NCBI GenBank assembly: GCA_963816795.1
Contig: CAWFLT010000014.1
Coordinates: 248,001 to 312,000, forward strand
Length of the DNA stretch: 64,000 nt
DNA from: CAWFLT01 sp963816795
Lineage (GTDB): Bacteria > Acidobacteriota > Vicinamibacteria > Vicinamibacterales > SCN-69-37
Direction: 5' to 3'
In this document: piece after piece, positions 40,679-50,483 of the stretch
Layout of the letters: the number at the start of each line of letters is the position of its first letter
Position numbering within the stretch: the stretch's first letter is position 1
Made by a program: the position numbers and the translations under genes
The notes under the pieces: model-generated
Database searches by the model: none
The model's input: the letters and a program-made list of their open reading frames with translations, nothing else
Told to the model about the DNA's origin: nothing

Positions 40679-43347
40679 AACGGGGCGACGAGCTCGAGTT
40701 CCACCTCGAGATGCAGACGCGACGCTACATGGCGGCCGGTCTCGACCGTGAGGCGGCGCGCGCCCGCGCGCTCGCGCGCCTCGGCGATCTCGACGACATC
40801 CGCCGCGCAGTGCGCCTCGGTGGCTCAGCAAACGGAGATCGAGATGCGACGCACCGCGTGGTGGCAGGGACTCGGACAAGATCTCAGCGGCGCGCTGCGC
40901 GCGGCGCGCAAGGCGCCGCTCTTCACCGCCACCGCGCTCGCCACGATTGCCATCGGCATCGGCGCGAGCACCGCGATCTTCAGCGTCGTCAACGCGGTCC
41001 TGCTCGAAGAGCGTCGCGTACGAGCGCGCCGACCGGCTGGCCGTCATCTGGAACTCCTACGGCCAGGTCGGCCTCAGCGAGGCGGCGGTGGCCGCCGCCG
41101 AGTTCGCGGACATCCGCGAGCGGCAGCGCACGTTCGAACAGGTGGCGGCCGTCCGCAATCAGAACACGACGCTCGGCGGCGAGTGCGCGGGCGGCGGCGT
41201 CTGCGAACCGGAACGCGCGGTCGCGTACGTCGTCTCGCCGTCGCTCTTCACGCTGCTCGCGGTCACGCCCGCGCTGGGCCGCCCGTTCACGGAGGCCGAT
41301 GGCGCGGCCGGCGCGCCGCCGGTGGCGCTCGTGAGCGACGCGCTCTGGCGGCGCCGGTTCGGCGCCGATCCCGCGATCGTCGGGCGGACGATCGTCGTCG
41401 GGGCCACGCGGACGGAGATCGCCGGCGTCATGCCGCCGGGTGTGCGCTTCCCCGACGCCGCCGTCGGCTTCCTGAAGGCGCCCGCGGATCTCTGGGTGCC
41501 GTACGACTGGACGCGCAATCGCACCGACGGACGCGGCAATCAGAATCTCGGCGTGGTGGTCCGGCTGCGGCCCGACGCCACGATGGCGCGGGCGCAGGCC
41601 GATCTGGATCGCGATCGCTGAAGGATTCCGTCGCGAATTCCCGAACCGCTACGCGCAGCCGGGCACGAACTGGCGAATCAAGATCGTGTCGCTCCGCGAA
41701 CAGATGGTCGGCGATACGCGCCTCTCGTTCGTCCTGCTTGGATCGGCGGTCGCGGTCGTGCTGCTCATCGCCTGCGCCAACGTCGCCAACCTGATGCTCG
41801 CGCGCGGGTCGGCGCGGCGTCGGGAACTGGCGCTCAGGAGCGCCCTCGGCGCGAGCCGCCGCCGGCTCATCCGCCAGTTGCTGGTCGAGGCGATGCTGTA
41901 TGCCGCCGCGGGCGGACTGGCGGGCGTATTGCTGGCGGTCGCCGGGGTACGCGGTCTGATCGGGCTCGATCCCGGGCACGATTCCGTTTCTCGATCGCAC
42001 CGGCATCGACCTCACGGTCCTCGGCGTCGCCGCGGCGGCGACGCTCCTGACGGGGCTGCTCATCGGCATCGGCCCCGCGCTGCGCGATTCGATTGCCGAT
42101 CCGCAGGCCGACCCTGGCCGAAGCCGGCCGCGGCGCCGGCACGCTGCCGCTCCGGCGCCGCCTGCGCAGCGCACTGGTCACGGCGGAAATCGCGCTCGCC
42201 GTGCTCGTCCTCGTCGCCGCCGGCCTGCTGGTGAGAAGCTACGCGGCCCTGACGGCGACGCCGATCGGCTTCGATCCGGCAGGAACGGCCGTCGCGCAGG
42301 TCTCCCTGCCGCGCGCGCGCTACGACGTCAGCGCGCGAGTCACCGCGTTCTACGACGACCTCACGGGACGGCTGGCGGCCCTGCCGGGCGTCACCGCTGC
42401 GCTCCGGCGATCTCCACGCTGCCGATGAGCGGCGACGGCTGGAGCGGGACGTTGATCATCCGCGGACGGACAGCGCGGCGCCGGCGAGCCGGAGCGCGCA
42501 CGCCGAGTACGCCGCGGCGCTGCCCGGCTACTTCCGCACGATGCGCATTCCGATGCGCGAGGGCCGCGACTTCGTCGACGGCGACGTCGAGGGCAGCGGA
42601 CTCGTCGCGATCGTGGACGAGACACTGGCGGCGCGCTACTGGCCCGGCGAGTCCGCGGTCGGCAAGCACCTCGCGCCCTTCGGCCCGCCGAAAGACGACA
42701 CGCGGCTGGTCGACGGTCATCGGCGTCGTCGGGCACGTGCGCAACGGCGGGCCGCGCAAGGAGAGCGAGCCGCAGGTCTACCTCGCCGCACGGCAGTCGC
42801 CGCAGTGGTCGATGTCTGTACGTCGTGCGGACCGGCGGCGCCGCTGACGAACCGACGCTCGCCGCGGCTGCGATCTGCCGTGCGGGACGTCGATCGCGAT
42901 CTCGCGGTCGCCCGGCTGGCGATGACGCCGGAGATCGTCGCCCGCGTCCTGGCGCCCGACCGATTCAATCTGACGCTGATCACCATCTTCGGCGGCGTCG
43001 CGTTGCTGCTGGCGGTCGTCGGGCTGTACGGCGTGATGGCGTTCGTGGTGTCGCAGCGCACGCGGGAAGTCGGGATCCGGCTGGCGCTCGGCGGCCAGCC
43101 GCGCCAGGTCGTCGACACCTGCTCGGCGAAGGTCTGCGGCTGGCGGCGGCGGGGATCGCCCTCGGACTCGCGGCGTCGCTGCTGATTTCGCGCGCCCTCA
43201 GCGGGCTGCTCTTCGGCATCACGGCCGCCGATCCGCTGACCTATGTCGCGATCGGCGTCTTGCTGCTCGCTGTCGCGCTGCGCCGCCAGCTACCTGCCGG
43301 CACGCCGGGCGTTACGCATCGATCCGGTAAAGGTCCTCGCGCCCTGA
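40675..43347 (+). CDS. ADOP-type orphan permease with N-terminal prefix domain (frame-broken)
   Basis: About 880 aa from ATG 40675, which overlaps the PadR stop. The start (MKRGDELEFHLEMQTRRYMA, ARARALARLGDLDDI) is the permease prefix domain seen in PadR-linked ADOP proteins. The permease body has LATIAIGIGASTAIFSVVNA, LLGSAVAVVLLIACANVANL, LVTAEIALAVLVLVAAGLLV and LLLAVVGLYGVMAFVVSQRT, ending LRIDPVKVLAP. It is the most broken gene in the window, with about eleven single-base insertions. The downstream end is 61 bp before the cystathionine beta-synthase start. The cargo is unknown. Confidence 0.87.
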
Positions 43348-43408
43348 CGCAGGTCGTTGACGTCGCCCGGCGTCTGCGAGCGTGCGGAGCGTCTCCTATA
43401 ATCGATAC

Positions 43409-44791
43409 GTGACCACACGACAGAAGATCGCCTCGACCATTCTCGAGACGATCGGCGACACGCCGCTCGTTCGAATCAACCGGCTCACCCAGGGCCTGAT
43501 CGACGCCGAGGTGCTCGCCAAGCTCGAGACCTTCAACCCGGGCAACTCGATCAAGGACCGGATGGCGGTTCGGATGATCGAGGAAGCCGAGCGGACCGGG
43601 CAGCTGAAGCCGGGCGGCACGATCATCGAGGGCACGTCGGGCAACACCGGCATGGGGCTGGCGATCGCCGCGGTCGTCAAGGGCTACCGCTGCATCTTCA
43701 CGACGACCGACAAGCAATCGAAGGAAAAGATCGACGCCCTGCGCGCGTTCGGCGCCGAGGTCATCGTCTGCCCGACGAACGTCGACCCGGACGATCCACG
43801 GTCGTACTACTCGGTGTCGTCACGGCTCGAGCGCGAGACCCCGAACAGCTGGAAGGCCAACCAGTACGACAACCTGTCGAACAGCGCCGGCGCACTACGA
43901 GCAGACCGGCCCGGAGATCTGGGAACAGACCGACGGGCGCGTCACGCACCTCGTCTCGGGCGTCGGCACGGGCGGCACGATCTCGGGCGTCGGCCGGTTC
44001 CTGAAGGAACAGAACCCGGCGATCAAGGTCTGGGGCATCGACACCTACGGGTCGGTGCTGAAGAAGTACAAGGAGACCGGCGTCGTCGACAAGAACGAGA
44101 TCTATCCGTACATCACCGAAGGGATCGGCGAGGACTTCCTGCCGAAGAACGTCGACTTCGACGTCATCGACCACTTCGAGAAGGTGACCGACAAGGACGC
44201 CGCGGTGATGACGCGCCGCATCGCGCGCGAGGAAGGCATCTTCGCCGGCAACTCGGCCGGGGCGGCGATGGCCGGCCTGCTGCAGTTGCGCGATCGGTTC
44301 GCGGCCGCAGGATGTCGTGGTCGTCATCTTCCACGATCACGGCACGCGCTACCTCGGCAAGATGTTCAACGACGACTGGATGCGCGAGAAGGGCTTCCTC
44401 GAGAAGACGGGACTCGTCGCCCGCGACCTCGTGTCGTCACGCACGAGCACGCGGCTCGTCACGCTCGAGTGCCGCGACACCGTCGCACGCGCGATCCAGG
44501 TGATGACCGAGAACGACTACTCGCAGATTCCGGTGACCGACGGCGGCCGCGTCGTCGGCTCCGTGAGCGAGCCGCAGCTCTACGCGGCGATCGTGAAGCG
44601 ATCCCGAAGTGAAGGCGCGGGCGATCGACGTGATCATGCAGCCGGCCTTTCCGTTCGTCGACATCTCGACCGGCGTCGACGCGCTCGCGACGATGATCAC
44701 GTCAGAGAACCCGGCCGTGCTCGTGCGCGACTTCAAGAGTCAGGACACGTTCATCATCACGCGCTGGGACGTGATGCAGGCGCTCAGTTGA
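43409..44791 (+). CDS. Cystathionine beta-synthase with two CBS domains (frame-broken)
   Basis: About 460 aa. The N-terminal PLP fold-type II domain has IGDTPLVRINRLT, PGNSIKDRMAVRM (with the PLP-binding Lys), EGTSGNTGMGLAIA and SGVGTGGTISGVGRFLKEQ. It makes cystathionine from serine and homocysteine, or acts as cysteine synthase. The C-terminal half contains paired CBS domains: CRDTVARAIQVMTENDYSQI and GRVVGSVSEPQLYAAI. I chose GTG 43409 because ILETIGDTPLV follows 10 residues later. Three insertions break it, near 43890, 44310 and 44600; at 43890, removing a G gives NSAAHYEQTGPEIW. The CBS pair usually binds adenosyl compounds. Confidence 0.9.
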
Positions 44792-45489
44792 GGCCGGCGC
44801 GCGCGATCTGAATGTCGGGAGCGAACGGCGACACTTTCTTGAAGGCGCCGAACACGCTGCGGAACGCGTCCGCGATCGACGCGCCGGTGGCGGCGCCGCC
44901 CTTGACGATCGACGCACCGGTCTTCTTCAAGGCGCCGGAAGACCCCGTCTGACGCCGGCGTGGTGCCCAGTTGCAACGTCGCGGCCGCTGCGGCGCCGGC
45001 ATCTCGCGCTGAGCCAGAGGCTCAGGCACCCCGACATCGACGGCCAGTGCCGCAGTGGCCGCACTGGACGACGGCGAGGGCGCTGCCGCGAGGACGATCG
45101 ACGCGCCCCGTCATGAGTGGCGTCGTGGTGCGGAGCAGCGGGAACGGTCGATGGTCCGGGGCCGCATCGGCCGTCACGAGCTCAGACGCGCGCGGCGCCT
45201 GGAGGCATCCGGCACCGGCAGCGACGTCGTCTGACCGGTTGCCGCACCGGCTCATCCGGCGCCGTCGCCGGTACCGCCGGGCAATGACACTCGCGTGGAA
45301 ATCGGGCTGAGTTTCGGCAGAGCCGCGGAGTCCAAGCGGCTGAGGAAGAACGCGCTGTGCACGAGCGACCCGCGGAACGTCAACCGCCGTGGGCCAGTAA
45401 TCGACGATGGCTCCGGCCCCCGCCAGCATGCCGAGTCCCAGAAGGGCCAGCGCCTTCGCGTAGAAGTCCCGCACGGAGTCCCCGCGCAT
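44784..45489 (-). CDS. Hypothetical membrane-anchored protein (frame-broken)
   Basis: A start at ATG 45489 gives MRGDSVRDFYAKALALLGLG and a membrane segment (MLAGAGAIVDYWPTAV). The sequence then spreads across at least three frames. The end, ALKKTGASIVKGGAATGASI then FRSVFGAFKKVSPFAPD, is clean and reaches TGA 44784-44786, which overlaps the stop of the convergent synthase gene. The reconstructed length would be about 235 aa. I do not recognise a family. The middle part is uncertain because of the frame breaks. Confidence 0.5.
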
Positions 45490-45547
45490 CGTTCCATTCT
45501 ACGCCTCCTTCGAGGTGCTGGGCGCAGCGTGCTGAGCGTGCACGAAG

Positions 45548-46667
45548 TTATCGTGAGGTCTTGCGCGGCCAGCCGAGCGCGGCCAGGAGCGAGCGAGGAC
45601 GACGGCGACACACGACCCAGAACGCCGGGAGCGGCCAGTTCCAGATTGGCAGACGCTCGGCCCGGCTGACGTACCGCGATCCGGAAGCGCCCGCTCGCCG
45701 GTCGGCGTCAGCGCGCTGCTGCGGCGTGGCCAGCGGTGACCGAGATCGAGCACCGGCGCGAAATACCGTCTCCAGGATTCGATCCTCTCCACGCGCCGCG
45801 CCCACGTCTCCAGCGTCCCATCGCGCGTTGCGCTCCTGCACGTGCCACAGCGCCTCCGTGAGGTACTGATCCTCGCGCGAGAGCGTGGCGGGCCGGGAGG
45901 GCGGCGTGCCGGCCGCCCACGACGCCGCTCGCGTGGCGCTCAACTCGGCGAGCGTCGCGGATGAGTACCGCGAATGGAAGGCGACGTCACGATCGGCCAC
46001 CACAGTCGCCGAGATGGACGACACGGATGAACAGCGCGACGAGCACGACCGCCAGCGCGGCGACGCCGGCGGCAGCGGTCCGCGCGCCCGGCGTCACTCG
46101 CCAGGTGAACGAACGCGGCGGATCGATGGCGAGCGCGACGAGCAGTCCGACGGCGATCGCGGTCGCGTTCAAGAAGATGTCGCGGATTTCACCGATGCGG
46201 TCGGGAATGAACCACTGCACGGCCTCTTCGGCCGTCCCGACGATCAGTCCGGTCAGCGCGGCCAGCACGAACGTCGCGGGGTCTGCCCGCCCGGACGCCG
46301 CGAATGCGCGGACGAACAGCAGCGTGACCAAGCCGTACTCGAAGAAATGAAATCGCTCGACCGCGCGGGTCACGGCGCTCGCGCCGGGCGCGCCTTGTCC
46401 GTAGACCCACGCGATCGCGGCAGCGGCGACAAGCAGACCGTAGCGGATCGCGCGCCGATGGCGGATGCGCGCAACGGTCGCCACCACGACGAGGATCGCC
46501 GCGGCCAGGAGCGCGCTGTTGGCCACCGTCACGAAACGGCGGCCGAGCTGCGCCATCAGCCAGGTGCGAATGTCGCCGATAAACGGCGTCGCGATGACGA
46601 CGGCCACCGCCACCGCGACGGCCAGCGCGAGTCGCCGCGCGGCTGAACGATCGACAGGCACGGGCAT
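45548..46667 (-). CDS. VanZ-like membrane protein with long C-terminal extension (frame-broken)
   Basis: About 370 aa. The first 215 residues hold six helices with the VanZ-type core: FHFFEYGLVTLLFVRAFAAS and VGTAEEAVQWFIPDRIGEIR. One inserted T near 46006 breaks the frame after HLGD; the corrected frame continues VVADRDVAFHSRYSSATL, REDQYLTEALWHVQERN and YVSRAERLPIWNWPLPAFWV. Two more breaks lie near 45700-45760. Known VanZ proteins are shorter, and this extension is unlike them. It lies 6 bp after the zinc permease, in the same operon. Confidence 0.75.
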
Positions 46668-46673
46668 GGAATC

Positions 46674-47514
46674 TTACCCGCGCCGCACGAAGACCGCGCG
46701 CACCGCTGCCATCAGCACCAGGACGAGCCCGAACGTACAGACAATCGTGGCGCCGGTCGGCAGATCGAAGAGCACCGAGAAGTACATCCCCAGAATCGAC
46801 ACCGCGGTCCCCATCGTCCACCCGATCGCCAGCCGCGCCCCGATCCGGTCTGCGAAGAGCATCGCCGCGACCGATGGCACGATCAGGTAGCAGAACACGA
46901 GGAGCACGCCGGCGATCGAGACCGAGGACGTCACGACCAGACCGAAGGACGCGTAGAAAAGGAAGTCCCAGAGCCGCACGTGAGTCCCCGCCGCAGCCGC
47001 GTGCGCGCGGTCGATGGAGATGCTGAGGAAGCGCCGCCGGAAGACATAGTGGAACAGCCCGACCGCGCCGTAGAGCGCGGCCGTCTTGTAGACCTCGGGC
47101 CAGGACACCGCGAGGATGTTGCCGACCAGCATGTCCTTGAGGTGCTCGGCCTGTGACGTCGAGTGACTCATGGCGACGATCGCGCCGGCCGAGGCGACGG
47201 CATAGCAGATGCCGATGATCGCTTCCTGTGGGACGCCGCGCCCGATGGCTGTGCACGAGCGAGAACACGGCGGCGCCAATGAAGGTGAAGCCGAGACTCA
47301 TCCAGTAGACGCCCGGGCCGTGCGGATCGCCGCCGGAGAACGGCATGAGGACGGCAATGGTGGCGCCGAGCGCAGCGATCTGGGCGAGTGAGAGATCCAC
47401 GAAGATGACGCCGCGCTCGACGACGTGCACGCCGAGGTAGGCATGGATGCCCGTGAGAATGAGGCTGGCGGCAAACGGCGCCGCGAGGAACTGCAGGATC
47501 GCGGGATCGATCAC
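46674..47514 (-). CDS. Metal ABC transporter permease (ZnuB/ABC-3 type; one inserted base)
   Basis: About 280 aa. GTG 47514 overlaps the binding-protein TGA (GTGA). The N-terminal half reads DPAILQFLAAPFAASLILTG, GVHVVERGVIFVDLSLAQIA and ALGATIAVLMPF. After a break near 47250 the second half has HLKDMLVGNILAVSWPEVYK, VSIAGVLLVFCYLIVPSVAA and DLPTGATIVCTFG. The last two are standard for ABC-3 metal permeases. It works with a periplasmic binding protein and an ATPase; the ATPase is not in this operon. Confidence 0.87.
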
Positions 47515-48450
47515 CGGCTGACTCCGACCTTCTTGAACGCCGCCACGAGTTGCGCGACGTCGTAGTCGAACAGTCCGATGTAGTCCTTCACCTGCGGCAC
47601 ACCCGAGACCGAGGGCGGCAGCACCAGCACGACGCCGCCGGTCTCGCGGGCGATGGCCTCCGGCGTCTTGACGTCGAAGTACGGCTCCACGAGCGTGATC
47701 TTGATCTGCTGCGCCCGCATCTCGCTGATGAGCTCGACCGTATGGGCCGGCGTCGGCGGAATCCCCGGCTTCGGCTCGACGTAGCCGATGACGTTCAAGC
47801 CGAAATGGTCGATGAAGTTCGCCCAGGATCGGTGGTAGGTGACGATCTTCGCGCCCTTGAACGGCGCCATCGCCGCATCCCATCGCTGCTGCGGCCTCGG
47901 TCAGGCGACGATCGAAATCGGCGTAGCGCTGCGCGAAAAACGCCGCGTCGCCGGGCTGCAGGGCACTCAGCTTGTCGCGGATCGCCTGCGCCATCAGGCG
48001 GCCGTTGTCGGGGTCGAGCCAGTAGTGCGGATTGCCTGACGGATGGACGTCGCCCATCGCCCGGGTGATCTGCCCGCTCGGAATGTCGAGAATCCTCACA
48101 GTCGCAGACGCGTCGAGATAACCGCGGCCGCCCGGCTGGATTCGCGCGTTGCGGCTCTGCGTCAGCAGCGGCGGCAGCCATCCGATCTCCAACTCACGAC
48201 CGACGACGATGAGCAGATCGGCGTTGACGAGTTTCAGAATGAAACTGGGCTTCGGTTCGACGAAATGCGGATCCTGATAGCCGCGCGAGAAGATGTCGAC
48301 GACAATACGGTCGCCGCCGATCTCACGAGCGAGCGAGCCGAGATCCTCGGTCGTCGCCACCACCTTGAGCGGGGCGACCGGCGGGCGCGGCGCGGCAGAG
48401 ATCGCCGCCGATGCAGTCACGAGCAACAGAAGAGACAAGAGGCGCGTCAT
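47511..48450 (-). CDS. Metal ABC transporter substrate-binding protein (ZnuA type; one inserted base)
   Basis: About 312 aa with a signal peptide (LLSLLLLVTASAAISA). It starts LKVVATTEDLGSLAREIGGD, and the metal ligands fit the cluster A-I family: His in QDPHFVEPKPS, His in GNPHYWLDPDNG, His in TYHRSWANFIDHFGL and Asp in IGLFDYD. It binds Zn or Mn in the periplasm. An extra G near 47886 breaks it; removal gives ARWDAAMAPFKGAKIV. The start is ATG 48450, preceded by GAGGAG. It is coupled to the permease gene. The upstream barrel gene ends 11 bp before this start. Confidence 0.9.
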
Positions 48451-48461
48451 TTCAATGCTCC

Positions 48462-49861
48462 TCAGAACACATGGGCGCCATGCGCGCCGATGGAGAAGTT
48501 GACCTGGAACAAGAACTCGTTCGCGTTGAGGCCCTCGGCGTAGTTGGTGCGGCGATACTGTCCGCGCAGCTGGCTGAACTCGGTCGGCCAGAACGTCACG
48601 AACACCGACCCGCCGTTGTCGACCGCCGTGGCGTCGAGCGTACGGCCGGAGCGATCGACGCGCCCGCCGAGGTACCACCGGCGGGCAAACTGGTACTCGC
48701 CGAGCGCATAGAACCCGAACGCGGCCTCCCGCTGGTCGTCGCCCATCTGCTGCCGGCTCCAGATGAGCTCGGTGCGCAGATTCAGGCGTCGATAGATCGC
48801 GCGGCGGAGCGGCCGATAGCGGAACGTCGCGTCGAACCCGATCAGCTGCTTGTCGAGCGTCTCGCCAGGCAGTGCCGAGCGGGACATCGGTCGCCCCGGT
48901 CGCAAACGACACGCCGAGGTCGATGTTGGTCGCTTCGGTGAGGTCCTTGAACGCCCGTGCCCGCCCGAGATACGTCAGGTCCGATCGGGACGCACCCTGG
49001 AAAACGGCCGACGATCCCGCGTAGACCTCGCCGGTGAGCTCGAGGAAGACGTGCGGATTGTTGATCAGGTGCGAGAGCGAGACGCCGCCGTCCGACAGGC
49101 CCTCTTCCCCACCGACCAGGTTCTCGGTGACGAGCGGTCGATCGGCAGTCGGGATCGCGTGCGTGTGCAGCGCGTTGACCTTGCCGAACTGCGCGCGGAG
49201 CTTGCCGGCCTTCAGCAGCAGGCGGGCGGGAAGCGCGGTGAACGTGATGTAGCCCTCTTCGAGCTCCGCCCCCTCCGACCCGGCGGCGATAAAGAAATCG
49301 GCGCGTGAGTACGGATCGATGATGGCCTGGAACGACGCCTCCGCTTCGCTCAACTGCATGGCCGGCTGGCTGCTGAACTCGTTCTTGCCGGCGACGCCGA
49401 TGAAGTTGCCGATGACCGAGATGTCAGGGTTGAACACCTTCGACGTCTGCGGCGTGGCGGTTGGCGTCTGCGGTGTATCGGGCGGCGTCTGCGGCGTGGC
49501 AGGCGGTGGCGGCGGTGGAGGAGGCGGCGGCTGTTGCGGAACGGCAGGAACCTGCGGTGGCGGCACCTGCGCCGTACCCGTGTACCGTCGTCTGCGTACC
49601 TGTCGTACCCGTCAACGGCCCACCGCCGATCTGATTCAGCCGCGCCTCGAGGGCCAGCAGTCGCTCGTCGTACTGGCGGCGAACGGCGTCAAACTCCCGT
49701 CGCAGCCGATCCAGTTCATCCCGTAGCGTCTCGCGCACCGCGATCTCGGGCGCGGTCGTGGGCGTCGCGACGGATCGACCAGTGCCCTGCGCCAGCACGG
49801 TCGCTGGACTGAGCAATCCGCCGAATATCAACACGGACACACGGACAAGACTCCGAGGCAT
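48462..49861 (-). CDS. Outer-membrane barrel protein, porin-like, zinc-uptake associated (frame-broken)
   Basis: About 465 aa. A signal peptide (VRVSVLIFGGLLSPATVLA) is followed by a coiled coil (LRDELDRLRREFDAVRRQYD), then a Pro-rich linker with a run of ten prolines. The barrel part includes EASFQAIIDPYSRADFFIA, LEEGYITFTALPARLLLKAG, RAQFGKVNALHTHAIPTADR and EFSQLRGQYRRTNYAEGLN. I recall the barrel from proteins annotated as zinc-regulated outer-membrane receptors. Breaks lie near 49570 and 48880. It precedes the metal binding protein and permease in one operon and probably passes metal or a chelate through the outer membrane. Confidence 0.78.
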
Positions 49862-49888
49862 TGAACAGCCTTCCTCTCAACATATGGG

Positions 49889-50002
49889 GCGCGGGGCCCC
49901 ACCCCCGCGCCTCGAGCGCTCGAGCGCTCCCGCGCTTCGCGGTGTCGCCGGGACCACCCCCACGCTTCGGGCACTGAGCGCTCCCGCGCTTCGCGGTGTC
50001 GC
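49889..50002 (-). repeat. GTGGGG-loop hairpin and 27-bp direct repeat upstream of the barrel gene
   Basis: On the minus strand the hairpin GCGCGGGG, loop GTGGGG, CCCCGCGC occupies 49889-49910 and ends 27 nt upstream of the ATG at 49861, followed by GAGAGGAAGG. Further upstream, a 27-bp sequence beginning GCGACACCGCGAAGCGCGG occurs twice (49922-49948 and 49976-50002). It is in the same orientation as the barrel gene. Confidence 0.7.
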
Positions 50003-50053
50003 TGAAGCACCGCACGATCGACGAGCCGCGATCCGAAGCGGACCTGCGGCGGA

Positions 50054-50425
50054 CTAGACGATGGTCGGCGTGGAGTCGAGAGGAGGCCCGCGCGGGGCGG
50101 TAGCGACGAGATTGACCGAGGGGTGCGCGAGATGGTCCGCGGCCGGGTCGGAGGGCGCCGACGCCACCGCGGTGAGGACACCGGCGGCCGTCAGCGCCGC
50201 GCCGCTGGCGGCGCGTTGGAGGTGGCAGATCGCGCAGTGATCGTCGCTGAGGCTCGGATGGACCGGCTCAACCTGCGTGACCGGATGGAGCACGCCGAGG
50301 AACGTCTCGCCGGCGTCGGCGAAGTCCGGCACGTGCTGCCCGCCGAGCGCAGGCAGCGCGATTCCGGCGATCCACGCGATCAGCCCGACCGTCGCGACGA
50401 AGCGGCGCAGCCTTCCGCGAAACAT
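50054..50425 (-). CDS. Small secreted protein with CxxCH motif
   Basis: 123 aa, intact. A hydrophobic start (FVATVGLIAWIAGIALPALG) is a signal peptide or anchor. The middle holds DDHCAICHLQRAASG, a CxxCH that could bind heme or metal. DUF2946 proteins have a similar layout with an HCPxC motif, but I am not certain of the family. It lies upstream of the barrel, binding-protein and permease genes on the same strand. That suggests a metal-handling role. Confidence 0.6.
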   Translation of the reverse strand: MFRGRLRRFVATVGLIAWIAGIALPALGGQHVPDFADAGETFLGVLHPVTQVEPVHPSLSDDHCAICHLQRAASGAALTAAGVLTAVASAPSDPAADHLAHPSVNLVATAPRGPPLDSTPTIV

Positions 50426-50483
50426 CCCATTTGAACTGTATCAGGCCCTCGCGGCACGTCAAGCGCCAGCCGTCTCTCCCGCC

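Noticed and set aside
46189..49566. A 1125-codon minus-strand open frame
   Set aside because: It strings together pieces of the barrel, binding-protein, permease and VanZ-like genes with long shadow stretches between them. It is not one protein.
50054..50425. True cytochrome c
   Set aside because: It has one CxxCH but no cytochrome fold or distal ligand pattern, and the length before the motif fits a different small secreted family.
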